Under the pieces are notes generated by a model. The model was not told the DNA's origin, ran no database searches, and saw only the letters and a program-made list of their open reading frames with translations. A stretch of DNA of 64,000 bases, taken from contig JAZSEW010000025.1 in the NCBI GenBank assembly GCA_045531895.1, positions 6,970-70,969 of the forward strand, in the 5' to 3' direction. This document shows positions 55,083 to 63,904 of this stretch, in pieces (position 1 is the first letter of the stretch; each line of letters begins with the position of its first letter). This DNA is from SIG299 sp045531895. GTDB taxonomy: Bacteria > Bacillota > Clostridia > Lachnospirales > Lachnospiraceae. Made by a program: the position numbers and the translations under genes.

Positions 55083-57146
55083 ATGGAGTACAAATTTCAA
55101 AAATACGAGAAAAAAGAGTTAATGAGAAATCACATCAAGGTAGGTGGTGCCGATAACAAAGGCAACCGCATTGATGTGACAAATTTATATTTTACAAAGA
55201 ATGATGTGCCGTGGATTGGCGTGATGGGTGAATTTCATTTTGCTCGTTGCAAGCGTGAAAACTGGAATGATGTTCTGTGTAAAATGAAAGCAGGCGGTGT
55301 TACTATAGTGGCAACTTACCTGTTCTGGATTTATCACGAGGAAATCGAAGGACAGTTTGATTTCAGTGGTGATTTGGATGTTCGTGAGTTTATTTTAGAG
55401 TGTCAGAAGGTGGGACTTGAAGTTGTCATCCGTATCGGCCCGTGGGCTCATGGAGAGTGCAGAAACGGTGGTTTCCCTGATTGGCTCATGAAAAAGCCTT
55501 TTGCACTTCGAGAAAACAATCCGGGCTACATGGAAAAGGCAAAAATTTTCTATGAAAAGATTTATGAGCAGGTGAAGGAATTGTTTTATAAGGACGGCGG
55601 TAATATCGTCGGCATTCAGTTTGAGAATGAGCTTGTGGATAATGCAGAACACCTGTTAGCGTTAAAGAATATGGCATTGGAAATGGGTTACGAGGCTCCG
55701 CTTTACACTGTTACCGGCTGGAACAGCAAGTATGGTGCAAAGATTCCGGTGGACGAGGTGGTACCGGTATTTGCGGCTTATCCGGAAGCACCGTGGTCCA
55801 ATACTATAGAAAAGCTTCCGCTTTCTCCGCACTATGCTTTTAATCAGATGAGAAACGACTCCGCTGTTGGTGTGGATTTAATCAAAGCTTCCGATGAGGA
55901 TGGCTGGAGGCTTCCATATGAGCGTTATCCCTTTGCTACCTGTGAACTGGGCGGCGGTATGCAGGTAACTCATCACCGCAGACCGTTAATCAAGGGAATG
56001 GATATTTATGCCATGTCCCTGTGCAAGCTGGGCTCCGGTAACAATTTAATCGGTTATTATATGTATGTTGGTGGCACAAACAAAATTGGTAAATTATCCA
56101 CCTTTCAGGAGAGCAAGGCATCAGGATATCCGAATGATTACAGTATTTTGTCCTATGACTTTCAGACCATGATTTCAGAATATGGTGAGTTAAGAGAGCA
56201 GTACCGTCTGACGAATTTGTTACATTTGCTGGCACAGGACTTTGGTGACATTCTGGCACCAATGACCACTGTTGATAGTGAACGGCAGGTATCTGTAGAC
56301 GATATGGACTCTCTCCGTTACAGCATGCGTACTGACGGCAAGGGCGGTTTTATTTTTGTAAACCATTATCAGCGACTGGCAAAGTTAAAGGATGTGACAG
56401 ACGCGGTAATTAATACCGGCAGTGTAAAATTTCCTGCCTTTGATGTGAAAGGTGATGTGGCATTTGCTTTTCCGTTCAACATTACTCTGGGTAGTCAGCA
56501 ATTAGAATATGCAACAGCCCAGCCAATCTGTATATGTGACAACACTTATTTCTTTGCGGAAATTCCGGGAATTCCGGCAACATATAAATTTGCAGGTAAG
56601 GATGTATTGACCGAAAGTGGCAGAGGCAATACGGTTCTTACTGTGGATGATATTCAAATTGTTACGATTAAGTGGGAACTGGCAAGATTTTTACGGAAGC
56701 TGGAAGGTAAGGTTTACCTTGGTGCAGAGTGCGACCTCATCTTTAAAGCTGGTGAGGTTTGTGCTGCTACACCGGGTGAATTTATGTATTTTGTCTGGAA
56801 TGGTACGGACTTTGAAAAGAAGACCGGAGGAACGACTTACCATCAGGCAGAAATCAGTATTGTGCCGATAGAGAACCTTCCGTTTGAACCAAAGTATATG
56901 GAACAGCTGCAATTTAATGGACCTAGAAAGGTTGATTACAGCAGGGTTACAGTTACGACAGACGATGGCTTCGTAGAAATTCCGAATGTAGGCGACGTAT
57001 TGCAGTTATATACTGCAGATAATGAAATGTTGGCGGATAATTTCTATTATGGCAAGCCGTGGAGAGTACCGGCAAGTCTGCTTTATGGAAAGGAATGCTA
57101 TCTGGCGGTGTCTGAGTTAAAAAATGATTTTTATAAAGAGTATTAA
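55083..57146 (+). CDS. GH35 beta-galactosidase
   Basis: A 687-residue cytosolic glycoside hydrolase. VPWIGVMGEFHFARC, the acid/base motif IQFENELVDN, and the nucleophile region TCELGGGMQ identify family GH35; the C-terminal half is beta-sandwich. No signal peptide, so it acts on imported galacto-oligosaccharides, for instance from pectin side chains. ATG at 55083 is taken over GTG at 55062 because GAGAGGA lies eight bases upstream. A terminator follows. Confidence 0.9.
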   Translation: MEYKFQKYEKKELMRNHIKVGGADNKGNRIDVTNLYFTKNDVPWIGVMGEFHFARCKRENWNDVLCKMKAGGVTIVATYLFWIYHEEIEGQFDFSGDLDVREFILECQKVGLEVVIRIGPWAHGECRNGGFPDWLMKKPFALRENNPGYMEKAKIFYEKIYEQVKELFYKDGGNIVGIQFENELVDNAEHLLALKNMALEMGYEAPLYTVTGWNSKYGAKIPVDEVVPVFAAYPEAPWSNTIEKLPLSPHYAFNQMRNDSAVGVDLIKASDEDGWRLPYERYPFATCELGGGMQVTHHRRPLIKGMDIYAMSLCKLGSGNNLIGYYMYVGGTNKIGKLSTFQESKASGYPNDYSILSYDFQTMISEYGELREQYRLTNLLHLLAQDFGDILAPMTTVDSERQVSVDDMDSLRYSMRTDGKGGFIFVNHYQRLAKLKDVTDAVINTGSVKFPAFDVKGDVAFAFPFNITLGSQQLEYATAQPICICDNTYFFAEIPGIPATYKFAGKDVLTESGRGNTVLTVDDIQIVTIKWELARFLRKLEGKVYLGAECDLIFKAGEVCAATPGEFMYFVWNGTDFEKKTGGTTYHQAEISIVPIENLPFEPKYMEQLQFNGPRKVDYSRVTVTTDDGFVEIPNVGDVLQLYTADNEMLADNFYYGKPWRVPASLLYGKECYLAVSELKNDFYKEY

Positions 57147-57149
57147 GAG

Positions 57150-57186
57150 AAAAGGGAAACTGTGTATATCGTAGTTTCCCTTTTAT
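57150..57186 (+). terminator. Terminator after the GH35 gene
   Basis: AAAAGGGAAACT pairs with AGTTTCCCTTTT across an 11-base loop, with a T-rich end. Confidence 0.85.
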
Positions 57187-57238
57187 AATGCCCTTTTACA
57201 TTTTCTGCTTTTGTTATATCGTGGAATCATTAAAAATA

Positions 57239-57267
57239 TTGGGTTTATCTGTTTTACAATTTATATT
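57239..57267 (+). promoter_or_regulatory. Promoter for the AraC-GH28 pair
   Basis: TTGGGT (57239-57244), 17-base spacer, TATATT (57262-57267). The weak -35 suits a regulated promoter. Confidence 0.5.
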
Positions 57268-57336
57268 TTTTGCTCTTGCGCTATTTAGAAGAAAGAAGTA
57301 AAATAGAAATAGGAAAGGAAAAAGGAGGAAGACCGG

Positions 57337-58182
57337 TTGAAACCTTGTGATGCGTTAATTGCTGAAGAATCGGACTATTATGTGTATGCTCCCAGTCTTA
57401 TGGCAAAGGATGCATTTTACTATGTAATCTGCACCGGACATTTTCTTTACAGACCGGGATATTATTTAAAGAGAGATGCTTATGACAGTTTTTTGCTTCT
57501 GTATATCGAAGAGGGAGAATTGATTGTGGAGTGGGCAGACCAGAAACGATGTGCCATGGAAGGGCAGTTTGTGTTACTGAATTGCTATGAGCCTCATGCC
57601 TACTATACTAACAGAGGTTGCCGTTGTTTATGGTTTCACTTTGACGGGCATGGTGCCGGGAATTATTTTGATGCAATCACTACAAGACTTGGCAATGTGT
57701 TTTCTATACGGAACGCTTATCCAATCCTGTTTAAGCTGAAGGAAGTATTTGAATTGTTTACACCGGGGAATGCCATTAAGGAACCGCTGGTATCTAAATA
57801 TCTGACGGACATATTAACAGCGTTTTTGTTATATTCTCCGGATAACTCTGCAGGAAACCAGGGGATTTCTGAACCGACTATGACGTTTATCAACGAGAAC
57901 TTTAAGGAGGAGTTGTCCATTGAATTGCTGGCAGAACGAATCGGTATCAGTCCCTTTCATTTTATTCGTATTTTTAAGAAAGAAACGGGGTTTACACCAC
58001 ATGAATATCTGGTTCGTACCAGAATTGACATGGCGAAATATTTATTGAAAAATACCGGATTATCGGTAAAGGATATTTGTTACAATACCGGGTTTTCCTG
58101 TGAGAGTGTGTTTTGCAGTTCTTTTAAGAAAAATGTGGGAATGACACCGGTAAACTATCGAAGCAAAGGAGAAGTATTATGA
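57337..58182 (+). CDS. AraC-family transcriptional regulator
   Basis: A 281-residue regulator: an N-terminal cupin sugar-sensing domain (GEFIVEW-like strands, CYEPHAYYTNRG) and a C-terminal double helix-turn-helix, with LLAERIGISPFHFIRIFKKE and the AraC signature around DICYNTGFSCESVFCSSFKK. Start is TTG, with AAAGGAGG nine bases upstream. It is coupled to the GH28 gene by a four-base overlap and probably activates it, and perhaps GH35, in response to pectin sugars. Confidence 0.9.
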   Translation: MKPCDALIAEESDYYVYAPSLMAKDAFYYVICTGHFLYRPGYYLKRDAYDSFLLLYIEEGELIVEWADQKRCAMEGQFVLLNCYEPHAYYTNRGCRCLWFHFDGHGAGNYFDAITTRLGNVFSIRNAYPILFKLKEVFELFTPGNAIKEPLVSKYLTDILTAFLLYSPDNSAGNQGISEPTMTFINENFKEELSIELLAERIGISPFHFIRIFKKETGFTPHEYLVRTRIDMAKYLLKNTGLSVKDICYNTGFSCESVFCSSFKKNVGMTPVNYRSKGEVL

Positions 58183-59732
58183 TGAAGGACAAGGAATTAA
58201 ATGTACGGGCAACCAGTGACCTTCTGGTGCTTTACTGGGGAAAGCCGGAAGGCAGGATTAAGGCGTATCAGGTGTATGTCAATGGCGAGCTGGCGGCAAC
58301 AGTGGAGAAAACCCACTACACCGTGGAACATCTGTTGCCGGAGACGGAGTACAGCCTGAAGGTGGTAACTGTGTTTGAGGAAGAAAATGCTGCAATGGTG
58401 AATGCAACTTCGGTCTGGGATACCCCTGCGGTATTGGAAGCTACTGCAACAACCACAAAGGAAAAGAAACGTGTGGATATTACGAAAGAGCCTTATTGTG
58501 CGGTTGGTGATGGTGTTACCATGAATACAGCAGTAATTCAAAAGGCTTTTGATGATTGCAAGCCTGAGGAGCAGATTTATTTCCCGGCAGGTGTGTTTAT
58601 GACAGCAGCTTTGCGTCTGCACAGCAATACAGAGATTTACCTGGAAGAAGGAGCTGTTCTGAAAGGAACCGAGAATCCGGAGGATTATCTTCCAAGAATC
58701 CACAGCCGTTTTGAAGGCTATGAAATGTCCTGCTACAGTAGTCTGTTAAACATCGGTGAGTTGGACCGGAATGCCGGTTATACCACAGAGAATATTGTAC
58801 TTCGTGGTAAGGGCACCATCGAAAGCGGTGGTCAGCCACTGGGATTAAAAATTATTGAATTGGAAACAGAACGTCAGAAAGAGTATCTGGCATCTATGGG
58901 GGATAAAATTAAGGAGTATGAAAAAGAAGAAACCATTTCCGGAAGGGCGCGTCCTCGTCTGATTAACATCAGTAACTGTCGGAATGTGTGGATTTCCGGG
59001 TTGACCATCAAGAACGGTGCCAGCTGGAATGTGCATATGATTTACTCCGATAATATTCTGACGAATCATTGCGTGTTTGAATCCCTCGGTACATGGAACG
59101 GCGATGGATGGGACCCGGATTCATCCACAAATTGTACTATTTTTGACTGTATTTTCCATACCGATGATGATGGTGTGGCAATTAAGTCCGGTAAAAATCC
59201 GGAAGGAAATATTATTAATCGTCCGACAAAGCATGTACGGATTTTCGACTGTATGAGTCTTAGTGGAAATGGAATTGCCGTTGGTAGTGAAATGTCCGGC
59301 GGTGTAGCTGATATTAAAGTATGGGATTGTGACTTTATTAAGTCACGCTGGGGGATTCAGGTAAAAGGAACAAGGAAGCGTGGCGGTTACGTTACCGATG
59401 TGCACGCGAGAGATTGTAAGACCTCCAAAATTTTGTACCATACGGTATTATATAATGATGATGGTATCGGTTCTGAAGTACCACCGGTATTTGCTAATGT
59501 CAGCTTTAGAAATATTGTGGTTGACGGCAAGTATGCAAAAGAGTTTGATTTGATGGAATCCTATGAACTTCCGGCAGTAAAGCTGTTTGGATTTGATGAA
59601 CCGGGCTATTACTTGAAGAATGTGGAGCTTTCGAATATTACTATTTTTGATCATGCAGGAGATAACAGAAACCAGATATTTGTGAAGAACTGTGAAAATG
59701 TAACCATGAACAATATTACGGTAAAGAATTAG
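58179..59732 (+). CDS. GH28 polygalacturonase-family hydrolase
   Basis: A 517-residue protein: a fibronectin III-like domain (about residues 5-88, AYQVYVNGELAATVEKTHYT), then the right-handed beta-helix of GH28. The catalytic set is visible as GWDPDSS, HTDDDGVAIKSG and NGIAVGSEMSGG, then QVKGTRKRGG. No signal peptide, so it likely trims imported oligogalacturonides or related rhamnose/xylose-substituted pieces inside the cell. Confidence 0.88.
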   Translation: MMKDKELNVRATSDLLVLYWGKPEGRIKAYQVYVNGELAATVEKTHYTVEHLLPETEYSLKVVTVFEEENAAMVNATSVWDTPAVLEATATTTKEKKRVDITKEPYCAVGDGVTMNTAVIQKAFDDCKPEEQIYFPAGVFMTAALRLHSNTEIYLEEGAVLKGTENPEDYLPRIHSRFEGYEMSCYSSLLNIGELDRNAGYTTENIVLRGKGTIESGGQPLGLKIIELETERQKEYLASMGDKIKEYEKEETISGRARPRLINISNCRNVWISGLTIKNGASWNVHMIYSDNILTNHCVFESLGTWNGDGWDPDSSTNCTIFDCIFHTDDDGVAIKSGKNPEGNIINRPTKHVRIFDCMSLSGNGIAVGSEMSGGVADIKVWDCDFIKSRWGIQVKGTRKRGGYVTDVHARDCKTSKILYHTVLYNDDGIGSEVPPVFANVSFRNIVVDGKYAKEFDLMESYELPAVKLFGFDEPGYYLKNVELSNITIFDHAGDNRNQIFVKNCENVTMNNITVKN

Positions 59733-59811
59733 AGTTAGCGGTTCTGTAATCTTTTATGCTGTCAAGAAAGCATAAAAAGAGTGTATATGAAAATTATTTC
59801 ATAACATAACG

Positions 59812-59890
59812 AAAACAATAAAGTCCGATATTCCAAAGTGGCGACCTTCGACTTGGTCGGAGAGCGAGGAATATCGGACTTTATTGTTTT
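59812..59890. terminator. Long bidirectional hairpin between convergent genes
   Basis: A 23-bp perfect inverted repeat (59812-59834 and 59868-59890) with an inner hairpin CGACC/GGTCG. Each strand ends in a T-rich run, so it can terminate both the GH28 gene and the minus-strand DUF1846 gene. Confidence 0.8.
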
Positions 59891-59912
59891 CTATGCTAAA
59901 GAAATATTTATA

Positions 59913-61373
59913 TTATACACTTTTTGGTTCATTGGTTACATCACAGTGCAGCTTTTTAAAAATATTTTTATCAGCGGAAGATAAAATTACGCTGGAATGT
60001 ACCTGACAGTCATGGAGTTTGGATAGCTGCTGTAATACAAGAGAAGCTTCTTCGTTAACTGCTGCATTGGCAGAAAGCGCAATGAGCATTTCATCAGTGT
60101 GAAGTCTTGGGTTTTTACTGCCAAGGTACTTGGTTTTTAAGGTCTGAATCGGTGCCAGGGATTCCGGAGACAGTACCTTTAATTCATGAGGAATTCCTGC
60201 AAGATATTTCAGGGAGTTCATAAGGGCAGCAGCGCTGGCACCAAGCAAATCTCCGGTCTTTCCGGTAATAATGGTTCCATCATTTAACTCAATGGCAACG
60301 GCAGGAGCACCGGTCTGAGCAGCACGTTCCAGCGCAGGAGCCACCGGGCGGCGGTCTGCAGGGGAAAGGTTTTCGTGACTCATAATCAAATTAATTTTAT
60401 TAAGCTCTTCCGGCGTACGGGTTCCCTCGGCTACACCGGAAAGTGCCTGATAGTAGCGGCGGATAATTTCCTGATGGGAAGCCTGGCGGCAGGCTTCATC
60501 ATTAAAAATACAGTTGCCTGCCATATTTACTCCCATATCTGTTGGAGAAGCATAAGGGCTTGTGCCATAAATTTTCATAAACATGGCATTTAATACAGGA
60601 AAGATTTCTACATCACGGTTATAGTTGACAGCGGTAACACCATAGGCTTTTAAGTGATATGGATCAATCATGTTGACATCGTTTAAATCTGCTGTAGCAG
60701 CCTCATAAGCCAGGTTCACCGGATGGTCCAGAGATAAATTCCATACAGGGAAGGTTTCATATTTGGCATATCCGGCGCGGATACCACGCTTGTGCTCATG
60801 ATAAAGCTGGGACAGACAGGTACACATTTTGCCGCTGCCCGGACCCGGAGCAGTGACAACTACCAACGGACGGGTGGTTTCAATGTAATCGTTTTTACCA
60901 AAGCCTTCTTCACTAACAATGAATGGTATATTGGCCGGATAGCCAGGAATCATATAATGGTGATATACCGGAATTCCTATTTTAGCCAGACGGGTTTGGA
61001 ACTTGTTGGCACTGTGCTGTCCTGCATACATGGAAAGTACTACGCTGCCTACATACAGACCACGGGACCGGAATTCGTTAATCAGACGGATAACATCCTC
61101 ATCATAGGTAATTCCAAGGTCGGCACGTATTTTGTTTTTTTCAATATCATCGGCACTGACTACCATTACAATTTCAGCCTGGTCAGCTACTTTCATAAGC
61201 ATCTGAAGTTTACTGTCTGCAGCAAAGCCCGGAAGTACTCTGGAAGCGTGAAAATCATCAAAGAGCTTTCCTCCGAATTCCAGATAGAGCTTGTTGTCAA
61301 ACTTTCCGATGCGCTCCATAATGTGTTCTGACTGCATTTGTAGATATTTGTCGTTATCAAATCCAATTTGCAT
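59913..61373 (-). CDS. DUF1846 family protein
   Basis: A 486-residue cytosolic protein of the DUF1846 family, found widely in Firmicutes and of unclear function. Landmarks are IGFDNDKYLQMQSEHI at the start, a P-loop-like APGPGSGKMCTCLSQ (about residues 175-189), and GRMC-free C-terminal helices ending in a short polar tail. The P-loop suggests nucleotide binding; a role in cofactor or nucleotide metabolism is guessed in some members. The inner ATG (61373) with GAGGG upstream is preferred to 61394. Confidence 0.88.
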   Translation of the reverse strand: MQIGFDNDKYLQMQSEHIMERIGKFDNKLYLEFGGKLFDDFHASRVLPGFAADSKLQMLMKVADQAEIVMVVSADDIEKNKIRADLGITYDEDVIRLINEFRSRGLYVGSVVLSMYAGQHSANKFQTRLAKIGIPVYHHYMIPGYPANIPFIVSEEGFGKNDYIETTRPLVVVTAPGPGSGKMCTCLSQLYHEHKRGIRAGYAKYETFPVWNLSLDHPVNLAYEAATADLNDVNMIDPYHLKAYGVTAVNYNRDVEIFPVLNAMFMKIYGTSPYASPTDMGVNMAGNCIFNDEACRQASHQEIIRRYYQALSGVAEGTRTPEELNKINLIMSHENLSPADRRPVAPALERAAQTGAPAVAIELNDGTIITGKTGDLLGASAAALMNSLKYLAGIPHELKVLSPESLAPIQTLKTKYLGSKNPRLHTDEMLIALSANAAVNEEASLVLQQLSKLHDCQVHSSVILSSADKNIFKKLHCDVTNEPKSV

Positions 61374-61441
61374 AAGTCCCTCATTCCTCCGCATGGTTAC
61401 GGCACGCTGTGGTTATAATTATAATTTCAAAAACAAATTTT

Positions 61442-61470
61442 AGTATATCACATAATTTGTGATTTCACAA
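61442..61470 (-). promoter_or_regulatory. Promoter with embedded dyad for the DUF1846 gene
   Basis: On the minus strand TTGTGA (61470-61465) and TATACT (61447-61442) have a 17-base spacer. The spacer contains the perfect dyad ATCACA-AATTA-TGTGAT (61447-61463 in plus coordinates), suggesting a dimeric repressor. Confidence 0.6.
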
Positions 61471-61533
61471 TAAAGAATTGGAGTATTTTATAAAAAAAGA
61501 TTTTCAAAAGAGTGGGAAAATTATAGAAGAAGG

Positions 61534-61562
61534 TTGAAAATACGTGAGGAAAATGCTACAAT
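61534..61562 (+). promoter_or_regulatory. Promoter for the GlsB-like gene
   Basis: TTGAAA (61534-61539), 17-base spacer, TACAAT (61557-61562); the transcript starts about 25 bases before the coding region. Confidence 0.7.
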
Positions 61563-61593
61563 AGTTATACTATTTTCGAAAGGAGACATAAAT

Positions 61594-61821
61594 ATGGGTA
61601 CACTTATCGGAATTTTAATTGATATTTTAATTGGTGCGCTTGTAGGCTGGGTAGCCGGCATCATTATGAAGAGCAAGGGCGGTTTTTTGAGAAATGCTAT
61701 TATGGGTATTCTTGGTGGTGTGGTTGCAGGACTGTTGCTTCCGGGCTGGCTTGGTTATGTAGGCGCAGTGCTTGGAGCGTGCCTCGTTATCTGGGTATTT
61801 GAAAAATTTATTCAGAAATAA
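61594..61821 (+). CDS. GlsB/YeaQ/YmgE-type small membrane protein
   Basis: A 75-residue protein with three glycine-rich membrane helices (IGALVGWVAGIIM, then GGFLRNAIMGILGGVVAGLL), the transglycosylase-associated / stress-response family. Likely a general stress envelope protein. ATG at 61594 behind AAAGGAG; an upstream in-frame start would lie in the promoter. Confidence 0.88.
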   Translation: MGTLIGILIDILIGALVGWVAGIIMKSKGGFLRNAIMGILGGVVAGLLLPGWLGYVGAVLGACLVIWVFEKFIQK

Positions 61822-61849
61822 AACGTGTATATTAAGTACGAACGGAGAT

Positions 61850-61882
61850 GAGACCATACGAATATCGACATGGTCTCTTTTT
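61850..61882 (+). terminator. Terminator after the GlsB-like gene
   Basis: GAGACCAT pairs with ATGGTCTC, followed by five T residues. Confidence 0.85.
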
Positions 61883-61917
61883 CTGCTTTTGATGTAAAAG
61901 ATTAGGAGCACAGTATT

Positions 61918-62724
61918 ATGACAATAATAATCTGCATTTTTGTAGTAGTTGCAGCTTTATATTTACTTATTATTATGCCACGGATTACGCCACGGCCAAT
62001 GCATGAATTTATGGGGTGGTATTATGCACATCGGGGATTTCATGATAATAAAGGCGATGCGCCGGAAAACTCTTTAAAAGCAATGCAGCTGGCAGTGGAA
62101 AATGGTTATGGTATTGAACTGGATGTACAGTTAACCAGGGATGAAAAAGTGGTGGTGTTTCACGATGCAAGTTTGAAAAGAGTATGTGGTGTAGATGCAA
62201 AAGTTAATTCTATGACTTATGAAGAATTACAGCGGTTTCGACTGCTACGTTCTGATGAGAAAATTCCACTGTTCTCTGAGGTGTTAAAGGTTATTGATGG
62301 AAAAGTGCCTCTGATTATGGAGGTTAAAATGGTAAATTCCAAGACTCGTGTTTGTGAGCTTACCAATAAAGAACTGGAGAACTATGCGGGTGTGTATTGT
62401 ATGGAGTCCTTTCATCCGTTTGCGGTGCAGTGGTATCGGAAAAAACGGCCGGATGTGATAAGAGGACAACTTTCTGCCAATTTCAAAAAAGAGGGGAAGA
62501 AGGAAGGCTTGCAGGAATGGCTGGTTCATATGCTTATTGTAAATGTGTTGGGACGTCCGGATTTTGTGGCATATTCTCATAAATCTGCCGGTAATTTAAG
62601 CAGAAATCTGAACAGACTATGGGGAGCAACCGCGGTAGCATGGACAATAAGAACACAGGAGGAACTGAATAAAAACCGTAAGAAGTTTGACCTATTTATT
62701 TTTGAAGGATTTCGTCCGAAATAA
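61918..62724 (+). CDS. Membrane-anchored glycerophosphodiester phosphodiesterase
   Basis: A 268-residue protein with an N-terminal membrane helix (residues 2-20) and a GDPD domain. AHRGFHDNKGDAPENS, GIELDVQLTRD and VVFHD are the catalytic and metal motifs; VPLIMEVK continues the barrel. It cleaves glycerophosphodiesters to glycerol-3-phosphate and an alcohol. It may act on lipid head groups or teichoic acid. ATG follows TTAGGAG. Confidence 0.92.
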   Translation: MTIIICIFVVVAALYLLIIMPRITPRPMHEFMGWYYAHRGFHDNKGDAPENSLKAMQLAVENGYGIELDVQLTRDEKVVVFHDASLKRVCGVDAKVNSMTYEELQRFRLLRSDEKIPLFSEVLKVIDGKVPLIMEVKMVNSKTRVCELTNKELENYAGVYCMESFHPFAVQWYRKKRPDVIRGQLSANFKKEGKKEGLQEWLVHMLIVNVLGRPDFVAYSHKSAGNLSRNLNRLWGATAVAWTIRTQEELNKNRKKFDLFIFEGFRPK

Positions 62725-62758
62725 TTGTAACATAGGAAAAAAGAAAGAGGGAAGTGGC

Positions 62759-63880
62759 GTGGAAGATATTTTACTGGGTGGCGAAAAGGAATTATTGGAA
62801 TTAAAAAAAATAGTACAGGAAAAAGAGCGATATAATTCAGTGCTTGAAGCATTAGATACTGCCGTGAGAGAACAAAAGGAGAAAATTGAACAGCAGAAAA
62901 AAGAAATTGAAAAGGAAATGAACGCGGAGATTAAACGTCGCAGGGAGGAAATTGTAAAACCTTACTATGATGAAATTGCCGTTTGTGAGATTGAGATACA
63001 AAAAAACAGGGATGAACGTTCCAGAAAGCGTCAGGAACTGATTGACCAGATGATTCGTGAAGAGACGGAAATGTATGAAAAGCGGAAAAAGAATCTGGAG
63101 AAACAAATTAAGCTGGTAGGTCAGGAAGAGGGTGTCCCTGCCATTTGTACCTCCCGGTTATTTCTTGCCTTTTTTTGTCCGAGAACAGGTAAGGATGCTT
63201 TGATTTTAGTGTCAGGTCTTGTATTTCTTTTGCTGGTGTTGCCGATGACACTGTATTTTGGTGTTTACGGGGGAAATGACAGGCAGGCACTGACCACAAT
63301 TTATCTTGTACTAATTGTGTTTTTTTATACTATTTATTTACTGATTAATAATCTTGTAAAGGATAAGTATCTTGTGGGCATTAATAAATTGTTAAGTCTG
63401 CTTGGCGAAATGGAAAAGCTTGAACTTCACCGGAAGCAGCGAGTGAAGGAATTGGAGAATATTCCGGATTCTGCCCTTGACTTGCATGAATATGATGAAG
63501 AAATTAATCGTCTGGAAGCGGTAGTGGGAGATTTGACCGGACAGAAAGACTTGGCGATGATGAATTTTGATTCGGATGAGCGCTTACAGTTGGATATCGG
63601 AAAACAGGTGCAAGAGACATTCCGACCGGAAATGGATCAGATGCGCGCGGTTTTGGATGAGACACTTGGTTCGTATGATAAAATGCAAAAGGAATTTGAC
63701 AAATTCTTAAGTGAAAAAAATGTGGAAGAACGGTATAATGGTCTGATTCGTATGGAGCCCGGAATTTTCAGTCAGAAGGTAATTGATGAACTTATCTTTT
63801 TTATATGTCATGCCGGTGCTGATAATATCCGCGCTGCGGTAACAATGAGAAAGCGCAGGAACGGAGATACTTCGTTATAA
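62759..63880 (+). CDS. Coiled-coil protein with a membrane helix pair
   Basis: A 373-residue protein: a charged coiled coil (about residues 10-125, with EQQKKEIEKEMNAEIKRRRE), two membrane helices (about 143-165 and 178-200) and a C-terminal coiled coil. Start is GTG at 62759 with AAGAGGG about eight bases upstream; the frame is open upstream into the GDPD gene. Unrecognised. Its plan mirrors the protein at 43183. Confidence 0.7.
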   Translation: MEDILLGGEKELLELKKIVQEKERYNSVLEALDTAVREQKEKIEQQKKEIEKEMNAEIKRRREEIVKPYYDEIAVCEIEIQKNRDERSRKRQELIDQMIREETEMYEKRKKNLEKQIKLVGQEEGVPAICTSRLFLAFFCPRTGKDALILVSGLVFLLLVLPMTLYFGVYGGNDRQALTTIYLVLIVFFYTIYLLINNLVKDKYLVGINKLLSLLGEMEKLELHRKQRVKELENIPDSALDLHEYDEEINRLEAVVGDLTGQKDLAMMNFDSDERLQLDIGKQVQETFRPEMDQMRAVLDETLGSYDKMQKEFDKFLSEKNVEERYNGLIRMEPGIFSQKVIDELIFFICHAGADNIRAAVTMRKRRNGDTSL

Positions 63881-63904
63881 AGAAAGTGAATATAAATAAT
63901 AAAA

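Noticed and set aside
60792..61331. 179-residue plus-strand open frame
   Set aside because: Antisense to the DUF1846 gene, whose family match is clear; the product resembles no protein.
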